A stretch of DNA of 64,000 nt from an uncultured Pseudomonadales bacterium (GTDB lineage Bacteria; Pseudomonadota; Gammaproteobacteria; Pseudomonadales; Porticoccaceae). Shown piece by piece: positions 1 to 9,256 of the stretch (position 1 is the stretch's first letter; each line of letters opens with the position of its first letter). The stretch is from positions 124,001 to 188,000 of the forward strand of contig CALSSA010000009.1 of NCBI GenBank assembly GCA_943788875.1, read 5' to 3'. Position numbers and translations under genes: made by a program. The notes under the pieces were generated by a model, which did not search any database, was not told the DNA's origin, and saw only the letters and a list, made by a program, of their open reading frames with translations.

Positions 1-28
1 TACCGGGCGCAAGTCCTAGGTCTCAGTT

Positions 29-790
29 ATGTCGTTTATTGTAGTGATACCAGCCCGTTATGCTTCAACCCGCCTGCCGGGCAAGCCTCTGCGTGATATT
101 GCCGGTATACCGATGATTCAGCATGTCTGGCAGCAGGCCCGGAAAAGCACTGCTGTGAGGGTGGTGATTGCTACAGATGACAGCCGCATACAGGCTGTCG
201 CTGCGGGTTTTGGGGCTGAGGTGTGCATGACTAGAGCTGACCATGTATCCGGCACCGATCGCCTGCAAGAGGTGGCTGAGTTATTGGGGCTGGGAGATGA
301 GCAGCTGGTGGTCAATGTGCAGGGGGACGAGCCCTTGATTCCGCCAGCGGTGATTGATCAGGTCGCTGGAAATTTGGCCGCAAATAACCAGGCTGGTGTC
401 GCAACACTCTGCGAGCCACTGACTTCGTTAGATGACTTTCATAACTCCAATGTGGTTAAGCTGGTGGCCAATGATCAGGGTATGGCCCAGTATTTTAGCC
501 GGGCACCGATCCCCTGGCCTCGAGATCATTTCCAGCGACAGCAGTCTGGTATGCCGGAAGACAGTATTGCTCGCCGTCATATAGGTATTTATGCTTATAG
601 GGTGGCCCAGCTCAACTGTTTTGTCCGCTGGCCCGTGGCTGTGCTAGAACGCTTTGAATCTCTGGAGCAGTTGCGTTTTATTGCTAATGGCGTAGGCATT
701 CATGTGGCTTATGCGGTGGAAGCTGTGCCTGGGGGCGTGGATACAGAGCAAGATCTTGATTCGGTTATAAATACAATAAAATCATTATAA
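29..790 (+). CDS. kdsB: 3-deoxy-manno-octulosonate cytidylyltransferase (CMP-Kdo synthetase)
   Basis: Activates Kdo with CTP to give CMP-Kdo, the sugar donor for the inner core of lipopolysaccharide; cytoplasmic. The 253-residue length matches the family (about 250). The N-terminal nucleotide-binding motif [14 protein letters not shown] (residues 8-21) and the [10 protein letters not shown] segment (about residues 95-104) that carries the metal-binding Asp are both present. It heads a same-strand run with the phosphatase and murB, the order seen in Pseudomonas. The 28 bases before it are too short to identify the upstream gene. Confidence 0.96.
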   Translation: MSFIVVIPARYASTRLPGKPLRDIAGIPMIQHVWQQARKSTAVRVVIATDDSRIQAVAAGFGAEVCMTRADHVSGTDRLQEVAELLGLGDEQLVVNVQGDEPLIPPAVIDQVAGNLAANNQAGVATLCEPLTSLDDFHNSNVVKLVANDQGMAQYFSRAPIPWPRDHFQRQQSGMPEDSIARRHIGIYAYRVAQLNCFVRWPVAVLERFESLEQLRFIANGVGIHVAYAVEAVPGGVDTEQDLDSVINTIKSL

Positions 791-846
791 TTCAATAGAT
801 TAAATGATTTAACTAGAAATAATATTAAGTTATTTTGGTGCGGTCT

Positions 847-1332
847 ATGAATAAAACCTCAGTGCTATTTGTCTGTCTCGGCAATATTTGTCGGTCGCCC
901 ACCGCCCATGCTGTGTTTCAATCAATGGTTCAGACTCGGGCTTTGGCGGAGCAGGTTACTGTGGATTCCGCTGGCACTGGCGATTGGCATCTGGGTCATG
1001 CTCCAGACAGACGAACAAGTGCGGTTGCGGCAGAGCGAGGCTACCCTATGGACGACTTGCGGGCGCGGCTAGTAGAGCCCGGTGACTTTGAGCAGTTTGA
1101 CTATATCGTTGCTATGGATGAGGAAAATCTGGCCAATTTAAGAGCCATGTGCCCAGCAGATTACCATGGCAACCTCGGGTTGTTTCTGGATTATTCAGTC
1201 AATCCGGAATATGCGGATACCAATGCTGTGCCGGACCCCTACTATGGTGGCGACAATGGTTTTACTCTGGTATTAGATCTGGTCGAGGATGCTTCTGCAG
1301 GGCTACTTGACCATATTGCGGCCCAGCTATGA
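847..1332 (+). CDS. Low-molecular-weight protein-tyrosine-phosphatase
   Basis: Cytoplasmic phosphatase of the LMW-PTP family, 161 residues. The P-loop CLGNICRSP has the nucleophile C10 and R16 of the CX5R signature, and the general acid lies in DPYYGG (D130). The reading frame is open upstream to a TTG at 835, but the ATG at 847 fits the family start, which places the P-loop about ten residues in. Its stop overlaps the murB start by four bases (ATGA), suggesting coupled translation. The physiological substrate cannot be told from sequence; in the LPS/peptidoglycan context it may be a housekeeping phosphatase. Confidence 0.92.
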   Translation: MNKTSVLFVCLGNICRSPTAHAVFQSMVQTRALAEQVTVDSAGTGDWHLGHAPDRRTSAVAAERGYPMDDLRARLVEPGDFEQFDYIVAMDEENLANLRAMCPADYHGNLGLFLDYSVNPEYADTNAVPDPYYGGDNGFTLVLDLVEDASAGLLDHIAAQL

Positions 1333-2363
1333 TCGAGTCCTCTGCAATTGAGATCATTGAGAATGCTGATCTGCAGCCGTTTACCACTATGGCTGTGCCT
1401 GGTCGAGCGGAGTATTTTTGCAGAGTTGATAATCAACAGCAACTGCTGCAGGCACTGGATTATGCCAGAGACAGGCAGTTGCAAGTAACGGCGCTTGGGG
1501 GCGGCAGCAATCTGCTGCTGGCTGCTGACATTGTCGGCCTGGTTGTGCAGCTCAATTTAATTGGAATCGAGGCGTCTGAATTTGCCCCAGGGCAGTTCCA
1601 TGTCAGTTTTGCCGCAGGTGAAAACTGGCATCAGGCAGTAGAGCACTGTCTGCAGCAGAGTTGGTACGGGCTGGAGAATCTATCTCTGATTCCGGGCAAT
1701 ATGGGTGCGGCACCTATACAGAATATTGGCGCTTACGGCGTTGAACTCTGTGATCTGTTTGTCAGCCTAGAGGCGATTGAAATCAGCTCAGGTAAGCTGG
1801 TGGTTATGGATAAGCAGGCCTGTCAGTTTGCTTATCGCGACAGTATTTTCAAACAGGCCTATAAAGGTCGCTATCTGATTACTCAGGTAACTCTGCTCCT
1901 GTCCTCTGTGGCTCAAGTTAATATCCAATATCCAGCTTTGGCCTCGGCACTGGAGGGCACAGAGCCCAGTCCGGAGCAGGTGAGTGCTGCAGTGTGCCGC
2001 ATTCGCCGGGAAAAACTGCCGGATCCACAACAGATCCCCAATGCAGGAAGCTTTTTTAAAAACCCGGTGATCGGCGCGGAGTTGTTGCAGAGTTTGCTGG
2101 AGACCAATGCAGCTATGCCATATTTTAAGCAGCCCAATGACCGGGCCAAGGTGCCTGCAGCCTGGTTAATTGATCAATGTGGTTTTCGCGGGTTGCGCTC
2201 AGGCAAAGTCGGCGTGCATCAGCACCAGGCTCTGGTATTGGTCAATTTTGGTGGCACTGGCGCTGAAATTTTACAGCTTGCTGAACAAATTCAGCTGGCA
2301 GTGCAGGAGCGCTTTGCAATCGCTCTTGAGATTGAGCCCCAGATCTATGGCCTGCCCAGCTAA
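1329..2363 (+). CDS. murB: UDP-N-acetylenolpyruvoylglucosamine reductase
   Basis: FAD enzyme that reduces UDP-GlcNAc-enolpyruvate to UDP-MurNAc with NADPH, the second committed step of peptidoglycan synthesis. At 344 residues it is a type I MurB (E. coli form about 342). Visible landmarks are the FAD-binding GGGSNLLL stretch, the IPGNMGAAPIQNIGAYG segment, and GSFFKNP with the proton-donating Ser at residue 241. The C-terminal EIEPQIYG holds the conserved Glu. It starts inside the stop of the phosphatase gene (ATGA overlap). Confidence 0.96.
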   Translation: MIESSAIEIIENADLQPFTTMAVPGRAEYFCRVDNQQQLLQALDYARDRQLQVTALGGGSNLLLAADIVGLVVQLNLIGIEASEFAPGQFHVSFAAGENWHQAVEHCLQQSWYGLENLSLIPGNMGAAPIQNIGAYGVELCDLFVSLEAIEISSGKLVVMDKQACQFAYRDSIFKQAYKGRYLITQVTLLLSSVAQVNIQYPALASALEGTEPSPEQVSAAVCRIRREKLPDPQQIPNAGSFFKNPVIGAELLQSLLETNAAMPYFKQPNDRAKVPAAWLIDQCGFRGLRSGKVGVHQHQALVLVNFGGTGAEILQLAEQIQLAVQERFAIALEIEPQIYGLPS

Positions 2364-2374
2364 CAGGCGCCAAT

Positions 2375-2983
2375 ATGGATCTTTTTGACCAGCAAGTAAT
2401 ACCTGTCAAGCTGAGCCCTGAACTGGGAGCCAGCAATATTACATTCTGGCCCAACTGGCTGTCTGGTGTGGAGGCCGATCAGCTCTTGAACAGGGCGATG
2501 GCGCAGACAGACTGGCGCCAGGACAGTATTCGAATTGCCGGTAAAACTATTCCACTACCGAGATTGCAAAATTGGTTCGGCGATCCTGCAACCAGCTATA
2601 CTTACTCGGGTATTCGCTTACAGGCAGTCAGTTTTCCTGACTGGATGGAGCGGCTTAGACTGTCGGTAGAGGATCAGACCGGACAGCAATTTAATCGCGC
2701 TCTGGTCAATTATTATCGTCATGGCCGTGACAGTGTTGACTGGCATGCGGATGATGAAAAAGAACTGGGACCCGCTCCAGTTATCGCTTCAGTCAGCTTG
2801 GGAGCCGAGCGAGTGTTTCAGTTGCGCCACAATCTCAGCAAGGAGAAACTGTCCATCAGTCTGCCCCATGGGTCGCTGCTGCTTATGGGAGCAGGTATTC
2901 AGCAATACTGGCAGCACCGGCTGGCCAAGGTGGGAGCTTTACAAGAACCCAGGGTCAATTTTACCTTTAGGTATATGGAGTAA
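2375..2983 (+). CDS. AlkB-like 2-oxoglutarate/Fe(II) dioxygenase
   Basis: Probable oxidative DNA/RNA dealkylation enzyme of the AlkB superfamily, 202 residues. The iron ligands can be read as H124-x-D126 (WHADDE) and H181 (WQHRL); arginines near 193 and 199 in EPRVNFTFRY fit the 2-oxoglutarate-binding RxxxxxR. The segment VNYYRHGRDSVDWHAD is typical of the AlkB/ALKBH2-3 group. It lies 11 bases after murB and 21 before avtA on the same strand. Substrate (methylated DNA or RNA) is inferred from family only. Confidence 0.88.
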   Translation: MDLFDQQVIPVKLSPELGASNITFWPNWLSGVEADQLLNRAMAQTDWRQDSIRIAGKTIPLPRLQNWFGDPATSYTYSGIRLQAVSFPDWMERLRLSVEDQTGQQFNRALVNYYRHGRDSVDWHADDEKELGPAPVIASVSLGAERVFQLRHNLSKEKLSISLPHGSLLLMGAGIQQYWQHRLAKVGALQEPRVNFTFRYME

Positions 2984-3004
2984 CACAATTATTACAGGGT
3001 ATGT

Positions 3005-4279
3005 ATGTTGAAATTATCAAATTTTGGTAAGAAATTTACCGCTGCCACAGGCATCGTTGAATTGATGGATGATCTGGGCACCGCGCTGAATGAAAATCCG
3101 GGCATGGTTTTTATGGGTGGCGGCAACCCGGGACGAATTCCTGAGGCTGAGGCAATTTTTAAACAGCGTCTAGAGACTGTAATGGCAGATCCAGATCAGC
3201 TGCACAGCCTGATGGGCATCTATCAGTCCCCCCAGGGTGACAAGCTGTTCCGGGATCAGATTGCCAGCCTGCTAAAAAAAGAATTTGGCTGGAAGCTCAG
3301 TGGGCGCAATATTGCGGTGTCCAATGGCAGCCAGTCAGCGTTCTTTATTCTCTACAATATGCTGGCAGGCAAAATGCCTGATGGCAGCAGTAAATGTATT
3401 CATCTGCCTCTGGCGCCAGAATATATTGGTTACGGGGATATTGGTTTGCAGGACGATTTTTTCACTGCTACCAAGCCGGAAATTGAACTGCTTGATGACA
3501 ATCTATTTAAATACCATGTGGATTTCTCCCAGCTAAAAGTAAGCGAACAATCCACAGGGGCGCTCTGCGTTTCTAGGCCTACCAACCCCACTGGCAATGT
3601 GCTAACAGACAATGAAATAGAACATCTGGATGAGATTGCCCGGGGCGTAGATATTCCTTTTATTATTGATGGCGCCTACGGGCTGCCGTTTCCGGGAATC
3701 CTGTTTAACCAGGCCAAACCCCATTGGAACGACAATACAATACTGGTGTTGAGCCTCTCGAAGCTCGGCCTTCCCGGCGTGCGCACCGGTATTATTGTGG
3801 CTCGCGAGGACATAATCCAGGCCTATAGCAATGCCAATACTGTGGTCAGCCTTGCCTGCGGTAATCTAGGGCCCACTATTGCTCGAGAACTATTCCGTAC
3901 GGGAGAAATTCTTAGTCTGAGCCGTGAGCTGGTCGGGCCTTTTTACCAGCAGCGAGCCGAGCAGGCAGTCAACCTGTTTAGGTCCGCACTTGGGGATCTG
4001 CCCTATAGAATTCATCGGCCAGAGGGCGCTATATTCCTGTGGCTTTGGTTTGATGGTTTGCCTATTAGCAGTCAGGAGTTGTATGAGCGGCTTAAAGCCC
4101 GCGGTGTGTTGGTGGTTCCAGGGCATAATTTCTTCCCCGGTATGGATTCTGGCTGGCGGCATCAGCAGGAATGTATCCGCGTGTCCTATGCTCAGGATGC
4201 TAAGACCGTTGAGCTGGGTATTAAAATGATTGCTGAGGAGGTCATGGCGGCCTATCAGCAGGAGATACAACCGGTATAG
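3005..4279 (+). CDS. avtA: Valine--pyruvate aminotransferase
   Basis: PLP-dependent fold-type I transaminase that interconverts valine and alanine (2-ketoisovalerate/pyruvate). 424 residues, close to E. coli AvtA (417). The N-terminus LSNFGKKFTAATGIVELMDD and the MGGGNPGRIPE motif are characteristic of AvtA. The Schiff-base lysine is K253 in SLSKLGLPGVRTG. The ATG at 3005 gives the usual AvtA N-terminus. The gene is followed after 10 bases by trmH. Confidence 0.93.
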   Translation: MLKLSNFGKKFTAATGIVELMDDLGTALNENPGMVFMGGGNPGRIPEAEAIFKQRLETVMADPDQLHSLMGIYQSPQGDKLFRDQIASLLKKEFGWKLSGRNIAVSNGSQSAFFILYNMLAGKMPDGSSKCIHLPLAPEYIGYGDIGLQDDFFTATKPEIELLDDNLFKYHVDFSQLKVSEQSTGALCVSRPTNPTGNVLTDNEIEHLDEIARGVDIPFIIDGAYGLPFPGILFNQAKPHWNDNTILVLSLSKLGLPGVRTGIIVAREDIIQAYSNANTVVSLACGNLGPTIARELFRTGEILSLSRELVGPFYQQRAEQAVNLFRSALGDLPYRIHRPEGAIFLWLWFDGLPISSQELYERLKARGVLVVPGHNFFPGMDSGWRHQQECIRVSYAQDAKTVELGIKMIAEEVMAAYQQEIQPV

Positions 4280-4289
4280 GTTTGCTTTT

Positions 4290-4964
4290 ATGACGGCTCA
4301 GCGTTTTGCGAGATTGGTAGAGGTGCTTGATTTGCGCCAGCCGGACCTTACGGTGGTCAGTGACTCGGTCCACAAAGGGCAGAACCTGTCGGCCATTGTG
4401 CGCACCTGCGATGCAGTGGGGATTATGGATGTGCATGCAGCACTGGACAAAGCTAGCTTTCGGGCCCATACGGGTACAACCATGGGCACCCATAAATGGG
4501 TTCAGACCCATGTCTATCAGGATGTCTCTGAGCCCTTAAAGCAACTTAAATCTGCCGGCTACCAGGTGGTTGCAGCTGATACTGCAGGTGAGTCTGTCGA
4601 CTATCGGGAGGTTGATTTTACTCGGCCCACAGCACTGTTATTGGGTGCTGAAAAGTATGGTATTAGTGAGGCTGCTTGCAGCTTTATCGACAGCAGAATT
4701 ACTGTGCCCATGCTGGGAATGGTGGAGTCTTTCAATGTCAGTGTCGCCTGTGCCATTATTTTGTCCGAGGCTAGGAGGCAGAGAGAGGATGCCGGCTTTT
4801 ATCTGCAGCGCAGGTTGGATGATAAGCGCTATCAGCAACTGTTGTTTGAATGGTCCCAGCCTCTGCTCGCCAGATATTGCCAAAAGCATCAACTGAAGTA
4901 CCCGGCTCTCGATGAGCAGGGTGATATTGTTGATCGGGATTGGCGCACTGACCACCAGCTCTAA
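4290..4964 (+). CDS. trmH: tRNA (guanosine(18)-2'-O)-methyltransferase
   Basis: SPOUT methyltransferase that 2'-O-methylates G18 in the D loop of tRNAs using S-adenosylmethionine. From the ATG at 4290 the product is 224 residues, near E. coli TrmH (229). The open frame extends to 4230, but that start would overlap avtA by 50 bases and add 20 non-family residues. SPOUT motifs are visible: NLSAIVRTCDAVG (motif 1), LLLGAEKYGIS (motif 2) and the knotted VPMLGMVESFNVSVA (motif 3). It converges on pabB. Confidence 0.93.
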   Translation: MTAQRFARLVEVLDLRQPDLTVVSDSVHKGQNLSAIVRTCDAVGIMDVHAALDKASFRAHTGTTMGTHKWVQTHVYQDVSEPLKQLKSAGYQVVAADTAGESVDYREVDFTRPTALLLGAEKYGISEAACSFIDSRITVPMLGMVESFNVSVACAIILSEARRQREDAGFYLQRRLDDKRYQQLLFEWSQPLLARYCQKHQLKYPALDEQGDIVDRDWRTDHQL

Positions 4965-4986
4965 AATTTGCGTTGCAATGCTTGGT

Positions 4987-6378
4987 CTACATCGCTTCCA
5001 ACGTTTGCAGTAACAGGCGGATCTTGTTCATAGATTCTTCAAATTCTTTGTCGGCTTCGGAATCTGCCACTATGCCACCGCCGCCCCAACAGTGAATGCG
5101 GTCGCCATCGGCGATCAACGTACGAATAGCGATATTGGTATCCATCCGGTTGGATGCGCTGATATAGCCAATGCTGCCGCAGTACACTGAGCGTTTAACT
5201 GGCTCGAGCTCTTCAATAATTTCCATAGCGCGCTTTTTCGGTGCCCCGGTAATTGAGCCCCCGGGAAAGCTGTCGCGGAGCAGATCAATAACGCTGCTAC
5301 CTGACTTCAGTACGCCGGTGACTGTGCTGACGAGATGATGCACATTGGGAAAGCTCTCAAGACTAAATAGTTTGGGAACCCTGATACTGCCGGGCTCACA
5401 GTTTTTGCCCAGGTCATTGCGCAGCAGATCCACGATCATTAAGTTTTCAGCGCGATCCTTGCTGCTATTGAGCAGTTCAATAGCATTTTTTTGATCTTGC
5501 TCGACAGTGCTGCCGCGCAGCATCGTACCCTTAATGGGTTTGCTCTCCACGGTAATCTGACCATTATCGATATCGGCTTTAATAAAGCGCTCCGGTGATA
5601 GCGACAGCACAGCTTTATCAGCCCATTGCCAATAAACTCCATAGGGAGCAGGGGATGCATCACGCAGGGCCAGATAGGCCTGCCATAGGTCACCCTGATG
5701 TGGGGCGCTGAGATGCTGGGTAAAGTTAGTCTGATAGCAGTCGCCACTGGCAATATAGTCTTTAATAGTGCCTATAGATTTATTGTACTGTTGATGGGTC
5801 AATGTGGCTGCAAAGGGCTGCAGTAGCTTAAAGTTAGTGGCTGGCTGAGGTTGGTTTATGTGTATGGCTCTGTCCAGGCGTTCGCAGATATCCTGCTGCA
5901 GTGTCGCCGGGCATTGCTGATGGAAAAACAGCTGGCTGCGGCGGGATTGATGATTGACCACCAGACTCCACAGATAGCGACCCAGACGCATATCCGGCAG
6001 ACCGGTAACAGTATCAGCAATATCCTCAATACTTATCAGTTGGCGGCCCAAATCATAGCCAAAATAACCCAGTAGACCGCCGACAAAGGGCGCGTCGATA
6101 CTGGGGTCTATGGGTAACAGAGGCTCTAGTAACTGCTTGGCCAGAGTAAAGGGGGCTGTGTCAGAACTGTGTTTTTTAGTACCCTCATAAATAGTCGACA
6201 GTTTGCCGGTGGTTTCAATCAGAGCATCTGGACTGGCAGAGATGATATCAAAGCAACCCTGCAGGCTTTTGGGCTTGCCACTGTCGAGCCAGATAGCCTC
6301 GGGCAGATCTCGCAGGGCGGCAAATAACGGTGCGCTGTCGGCCTGATAGGGGATATCTCTGACTTCAATGGATTGCAT
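4987..6378 (-). CDS. pabB: Aminodeoxychorismate synthase component I
   Basis: Converts chorismate plus ammonia to 4-amino-4-deoxychorismate for folate synthesis, with a PabA glutaminase that is not in this window. 463 residues. Chorismate-binding family motifs: PIKGTMLRG, the metal-binding IVDLLRNDLGK and GSITGAPKKRAMEIIEELEP. PIKGT (Lys) is the signature of PabB rather than anthranilate synthase TrpE (PIAGT). Its partner pabC lies 21 kb away at 27951. The gene stands alone on the minus strand between convergent trmH and divergent GNAT genes. Confidence 0.94.
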   Translation of the reverse strand: MQSIEVRDIPYQADSAPLFAALRDLPEAIWLDSGKPKSLQGCFDIISASPDALIETTGKLSTIYEGTKKHSSDTAPFTLAKQLLEPLLPIDPSIDAPFVGGLLGYFGYDLGRQLISIEDIADTVTGLPDMRLGRYLWSLVVNHQSRRSQLFFHQQCPATLQQDICERLDRAIHINQPQPATNFKLLQPFAATLTHQQYNKSIGTIKDYIASGDCYQTNFTQHLSAPHQGDLWQAYLALRDASPAPYGVYWQWADKAVLSLSPERFIKADIDNGQITVESKPIKGTMLRGSTVEQDQKNAIELLNSSKDRAENLMIVDLLRNDLGKNCEPGSIRVPKLFSLESFPNVHHLVSTVTGVLKSGSSVIDLLRDSFPGGSITGAPKKRAMEIIEELEPVKRSVYCGSIGYISASNRMDTNIAIRTLIADGDRIHCWGGGGIVADSEADKEFEESMNKIRLLLQTLEAM

Positions 6379-6533
6379 TTAATCTGTCTTTGGGAGGCTT
6401 TACTTTGGCTCTGAATTAAGAGCTCCGATGCTGGCTACTCTATGTGCTTCGATAGGATTACGCAATGGCCAATTATGGAGATCAGTGGTTTAATTTACAT
6501 TTGCAAAAGACAATATTTTGAGGGGCTTCAGAG

Positions 6534-6989
6534 ATGTTAAAAATACGTACAGCGACCATTGAAGACTGTGACTTACTAACCGCTCACAACTGCGCTATGG
6601 CACTGGAAACTGAGAATAAGACTTTGGATCCAGAGGCGGCAATTCTGGGAGTTGAGGGCCTGTTTGAGCGGCCACAATTTGGTTTTTATCTGGTAGCTGA
6701 AGAGGGTTCCGCAGCAGCGGCAACATTGATGGTGACCTATGAATGGTCTGATTGGCGCAATGGTCTTATTTGGTGGATTCAGTCTGTCTATGTCAAGCCA
6801 GAGTATCGTCGCAAGGGAATTTACAGGGCGATGTACAGTCAGCTGCAGGCCATGGCAAAGGCCTCTAAAGTTCCGGTATGTGGTTTTAGGCTCTATGCTG
6901 AAACTGAGAATACCAATGCCCATGCCACTTATAAAAAGTGCGGCATGGAGGTCTGTGAATATTTGATGTTCGAGCAGATGTTGAACTAG
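6534..6989 (+). CDS. GNAT-family N-acetyltransferase
   Basis: 151-residue single-domain acetyltransferase. The acetyl-CoA binding motif A is seen as WIQSVYVKPEYRRKGIYRAM (about residues 80-99), with the R/Q-x-x-G-x-G/A type loop as YRRKGI. The C-terminal NTNAHATYKKCGMEV is the usual GNAT end. The substrate cannot be predicted. Start at 6534 has GAGAT upstream as a weak ribosome site. It ends 4 bases from the convergent feoB stop. Confidence 0.85.
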   Translation: MLKIRTATIEDCDLLTAHNCAMALETENKTLDPEAAILGVEGLFERPQFGFYLVAEEGSAAAATLMVTYEWSDWRNGLIWWIQSVYVKPEYRRKGIYRAMYSQLQAMAKASKVPVCGFRLYAETENTNAHATYKKCGMEVCEYLMFEQMLN

Positions 6990-7007
6990 CTATTTAAGCA
7001 AATAGCT
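6988..7007. terminator. Hairpin shared by convergent GNAT and feoB ends
   Basis: A perfect 8-bp stem (AGCTATTT/AAATAGCT, 4-base loop) covers both stop codons. There is no clear T-run, so it may be a weak bidirectional terminator or a 3'-end stabiliser. Confidence 0.35.
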
Positions 7008-8841
7008 CAACCAGATTAAACACTGTGAGTGCTGCAACATAGGCAAAGATGCTGTAGCTGATAAACAGCTGTACAGGCAGTCGCCAGGAACCGGTTTCCC
7101 GCTGTAGCACAGCCAGAGTAGAAACACATTGCAGGGCAATGGCAAAGAATACTAACAGCGCAGCGCCAGAGCCTAGAGGCAAACCGCTATCCTGAATCTG
7201 TTGGGCCAGGGAGGTGAAGTTTTCTTCTGCGCCCTCAATGCCAAACATGGTGCCAAGGGTGCCTACGAACACCTCTCTAGCGAGAAATGATGACAGTATG
7301 GCGACGCCATAACGCCAGTCTAGACCAATAGGTTCAAATATTGGCTCAATCCACTGGCCCATAGTGCCCAGCCAGGAGCCGCCCAGTGATTCACCATAGT
7401 TGGGGAAATAGCCCAGTATCCAGATAACCACCGTGACCATAAAGATCACCTTGCCCGCTTTGGTGACAAAGTGCTTGCAGCGGTTCCATGCATTGCGCAG
7501 CAGGGGCTTCCATGAGGGCAGGCGATAAGGAGGCATCTCTAAGACGAAAGGCAAATCGGTGCGCAGTTCAGCGCTGCTGCGCGAGACGATTGCAGTGACC
7601 ATCAGAGCGCAGACTATGCCGAGTAAATAGATGGCAAACATGGCCAGTCCCTGCCAGCCAACCAGCCCGCCGAGAGCTTTGTTAGCTGGTATAAAGGCAG
7701 CAATGATTAAGGTGTAGACCGGCAGTCGGGCAGAGCAGGGCATCAATGGTATGGCCAGATAGGTTAGCCAGCGCTTGCGGGTTGACTCCACTGTGCGTGC
7801 GGCATAGATACCGGGAATAGCACAGGCTACGCCCGACAGCATAGGGATAAAGCTTTTCCCGGTAAGACCAAAAAAGCGTAATGGTTTGTGGCAGATCACC
7901 GCTGCTCTGGCCAGATAGCCGCTATCTTCAAGCATGCCTACCACTAGGGTGAGCACAAAGATCTGTGGCACAAAGACCAGGAATGCGCCAATGCCACCAA
8001 AAATGGCATCAGAGGCGAAGTCGGTAGCAACGCCAGCGGGGATTATTGGCAGAACCACTGCGGCCAGCCATTGGATGGCGGCTTCAACTGCGTCCATCAC
8101 TGGTGAGGCCCAGGTGAAAATGGATTGAAACAGCAAATACATGATGACGAAAAAGCTAAGACCGCCAAACCATGAATGGAGGAAAAAGCTATCCAGTCTG
8201 GTCTGGGTGTTTATCAGCAGGTCGCCCTTGGGGCCGTGCTGCTCTGCCAGTTGCTGGGCATGAAGATGATTGATGGATTCATCGCTGGCAATAATATCGC
8301 TTTCAAATTTCTGCGGAGGCACATTGGCTTTGGCGATAGCTTCTGCAAGCTCAGATAAGCCAAGCCCAGTTCTGGCGGAGATCGGCAATACTGGTATTTT
8401 AAGGGTCTCTGCTAGCCCTTGAGGATCAAACTGCATGCTGTGTTGATCTAATACATCCACCATATTGGCGGCGATCAGCATAGGTTTGTTATAGCGATGA
8501 CAGGTTTCCAGTACCTGAAGGGCAAAAATAAGGCCTTTCTCCAATCTGGTGCTGTCAACTATACAGATTACTGTATCTAAAAGATCCTCTTCCAAAGCGC
8601 GAGTAAAGGCTTCGACAGCGACCAGCTCTTCACCAGAAAGTGCCTGCAGGGAATAGACCCCGGGAAAATCTAGATATTGGATGCTGCTATCGTCGATGCT
8701 TTGCCCTGAGGCAATGTCCACGGTAATGCCGGGGAAGTTTGCAACTTTCTGGTTGAGGCCGGTAAGCCGGTTAAATAGCAGGCTTTTGCCTGAATTGGGA
8801 CTGCCAATTAATGCGATTTTGGCTGCAGAGGCGACTGGCAT
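6994..8841 (-). CDS. feoB: Ferrous iron transporter FeoB
   Basis: Inner-membrane Fe(II) permease with an N-terminal GTPase domain. G motifs: GSPNSGKS (residues 13-20), DFPG (58-61) and NMVD (126-129). A helical linker follows, then a membrane domain with about eight hydrophobic segments, including the Cys-containing gates GVACAIPGI and MPCSARLPVY. At 615 residues it is much shorter than E. coli FeoB (773), lacking a large C-terminal extension, but the core is intact. It follows feoA by 15 bases and is presumably Fur-regulated through the site at 9141. Confidence 0.95.
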   Translation of the reverse strand: MPVASAAKIALIGSPNSGKSLLFNRLTGLNQKVANFPGITVDIASGQSIDDSSIQYLDFPGVYSLQALSGEELVAVEAFTRALEEDLLDTVICIVDSTRLEKGLIFALQVLETCHRYNKPMLIAANMVDVLDQHSMQFDPQGLAETLKIPVLPISARTGLGLSELAEAIAKANVPPQKFESDIIASDESINHLHAQQLAEQHGPKGDLLINTQTRLDSFFLHSWFGGLSFFVIMYLLFQSIFTWASPVMDAVEAAIQWLAAVVLPIIPAGVATDFASDAIFGGIGAFLVFVPQIFVLTLVVGMLEDSGYLARAAVICHKPLRFFGLTGKSFIPMLSGVACAIPGIYAARTVESTRKRWLTYLAIPLMPCSARLPVYTLIIAAFIPANKALGGLVGWQGLAMFAIYLLGIVCALMVTAIVSRSSAELRTDLPFVLEMPPYRLPSWKPLLRNAWNRCKHFVTKAGKVIFMVTVVIWILGYFPNYGESLGGSWLGTMGQWIEPIFEPIGLDWRYGVAILSSFLAREVFVGTLGTMFGIEGAEENFTSLAQQIQDSGLPLGSGAALLVFFAIALQCVSTLAVLQRETGSWRLPVQLFISYSIFAYVAALTVFNLVELFA

Positions 8842-8856
8842 AGGAAACGGTCGCGC

Positions 8857-9081
8857 TTAGGCTACTTCGATTAACGATGCAATGCTGTCATCGAGAGAGT
8901 AAACGGTGTTGTTGACGCGGTACAGTTTAGGTGCGCCCAAACTAGGCGATAGTACACAAGAGATATGCTCGCCTGGGTGAAAACCAAGTTCGCTGAGACG
9001 GGTACGGTAGCCACTTTGAATATTGGATTTAAAGCTGCTGACTTTGGCGCTGGCGCCCTGTGTAAGATCCCAAAGAGTCAT
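8857..9081 (-). CDS. feoA: Ferrous iron transport protein FeoA
   Basis: Small SH3-like cytoplasmic partner of FeoB, 74 residues. The motif RLSELGFHPGEHI is typical of FeoA. The frame is open to a TTG at 9093, but the ATG at 9081 with GAGAA about 8 bases upstream is the better start. It is the first gene of a feoA-feoB operon on the minus strand; no feoC follows, since the GNAT gene sits convergently at the other end. Confidence 0.9.
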   Translation of the reverse strand: MTLWDLTQGASAKVSSFKSNIQSGYRTRLSELGFHPGEHISCVLSPSLGAPKLYRVNNTVYSLDDSIASLIEVA

Positions 9082-9140
9082 AGTGTTTCTCAATCCATTC
9101 CGCTGTTTTCAGCATTGTACGATAGTTTTCATTAAATGTT

Positions 9141-9159
9141 AATAATATTGATTCTCATT
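9141..9159. promoter_or_regulatory. Probable Fur box upstream of feoAB
   Basis: The 19-mer AATAATATTGATTCTCATT lies 60 bases upstream of the feoA start, in an AT-rich region. By eye about 10 of 19 positions match the Fur consensus GATAATGATAATCATTATC, and the TTGATTCTCATT half is typical of Fur sites. Its place before a ferrous-iron operon supports the call. Confidence 0.55.
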
Positions 9160-9256
9160 CGCAAAATAGTTTATGTGGGTCCATTTGGCCCTTGGGTATA
9201 TGTTTTAAGTTATTAAATGCACAAATCAGCTACAATGCCGCGGTTTTAAATCCATT

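Noticed and set aside
1-28. End of a gene upstream of kdsB
   Set aside because: One frame gives a stop at position 17-19, but too few residues remain to identify a product, so no partial gene is called.
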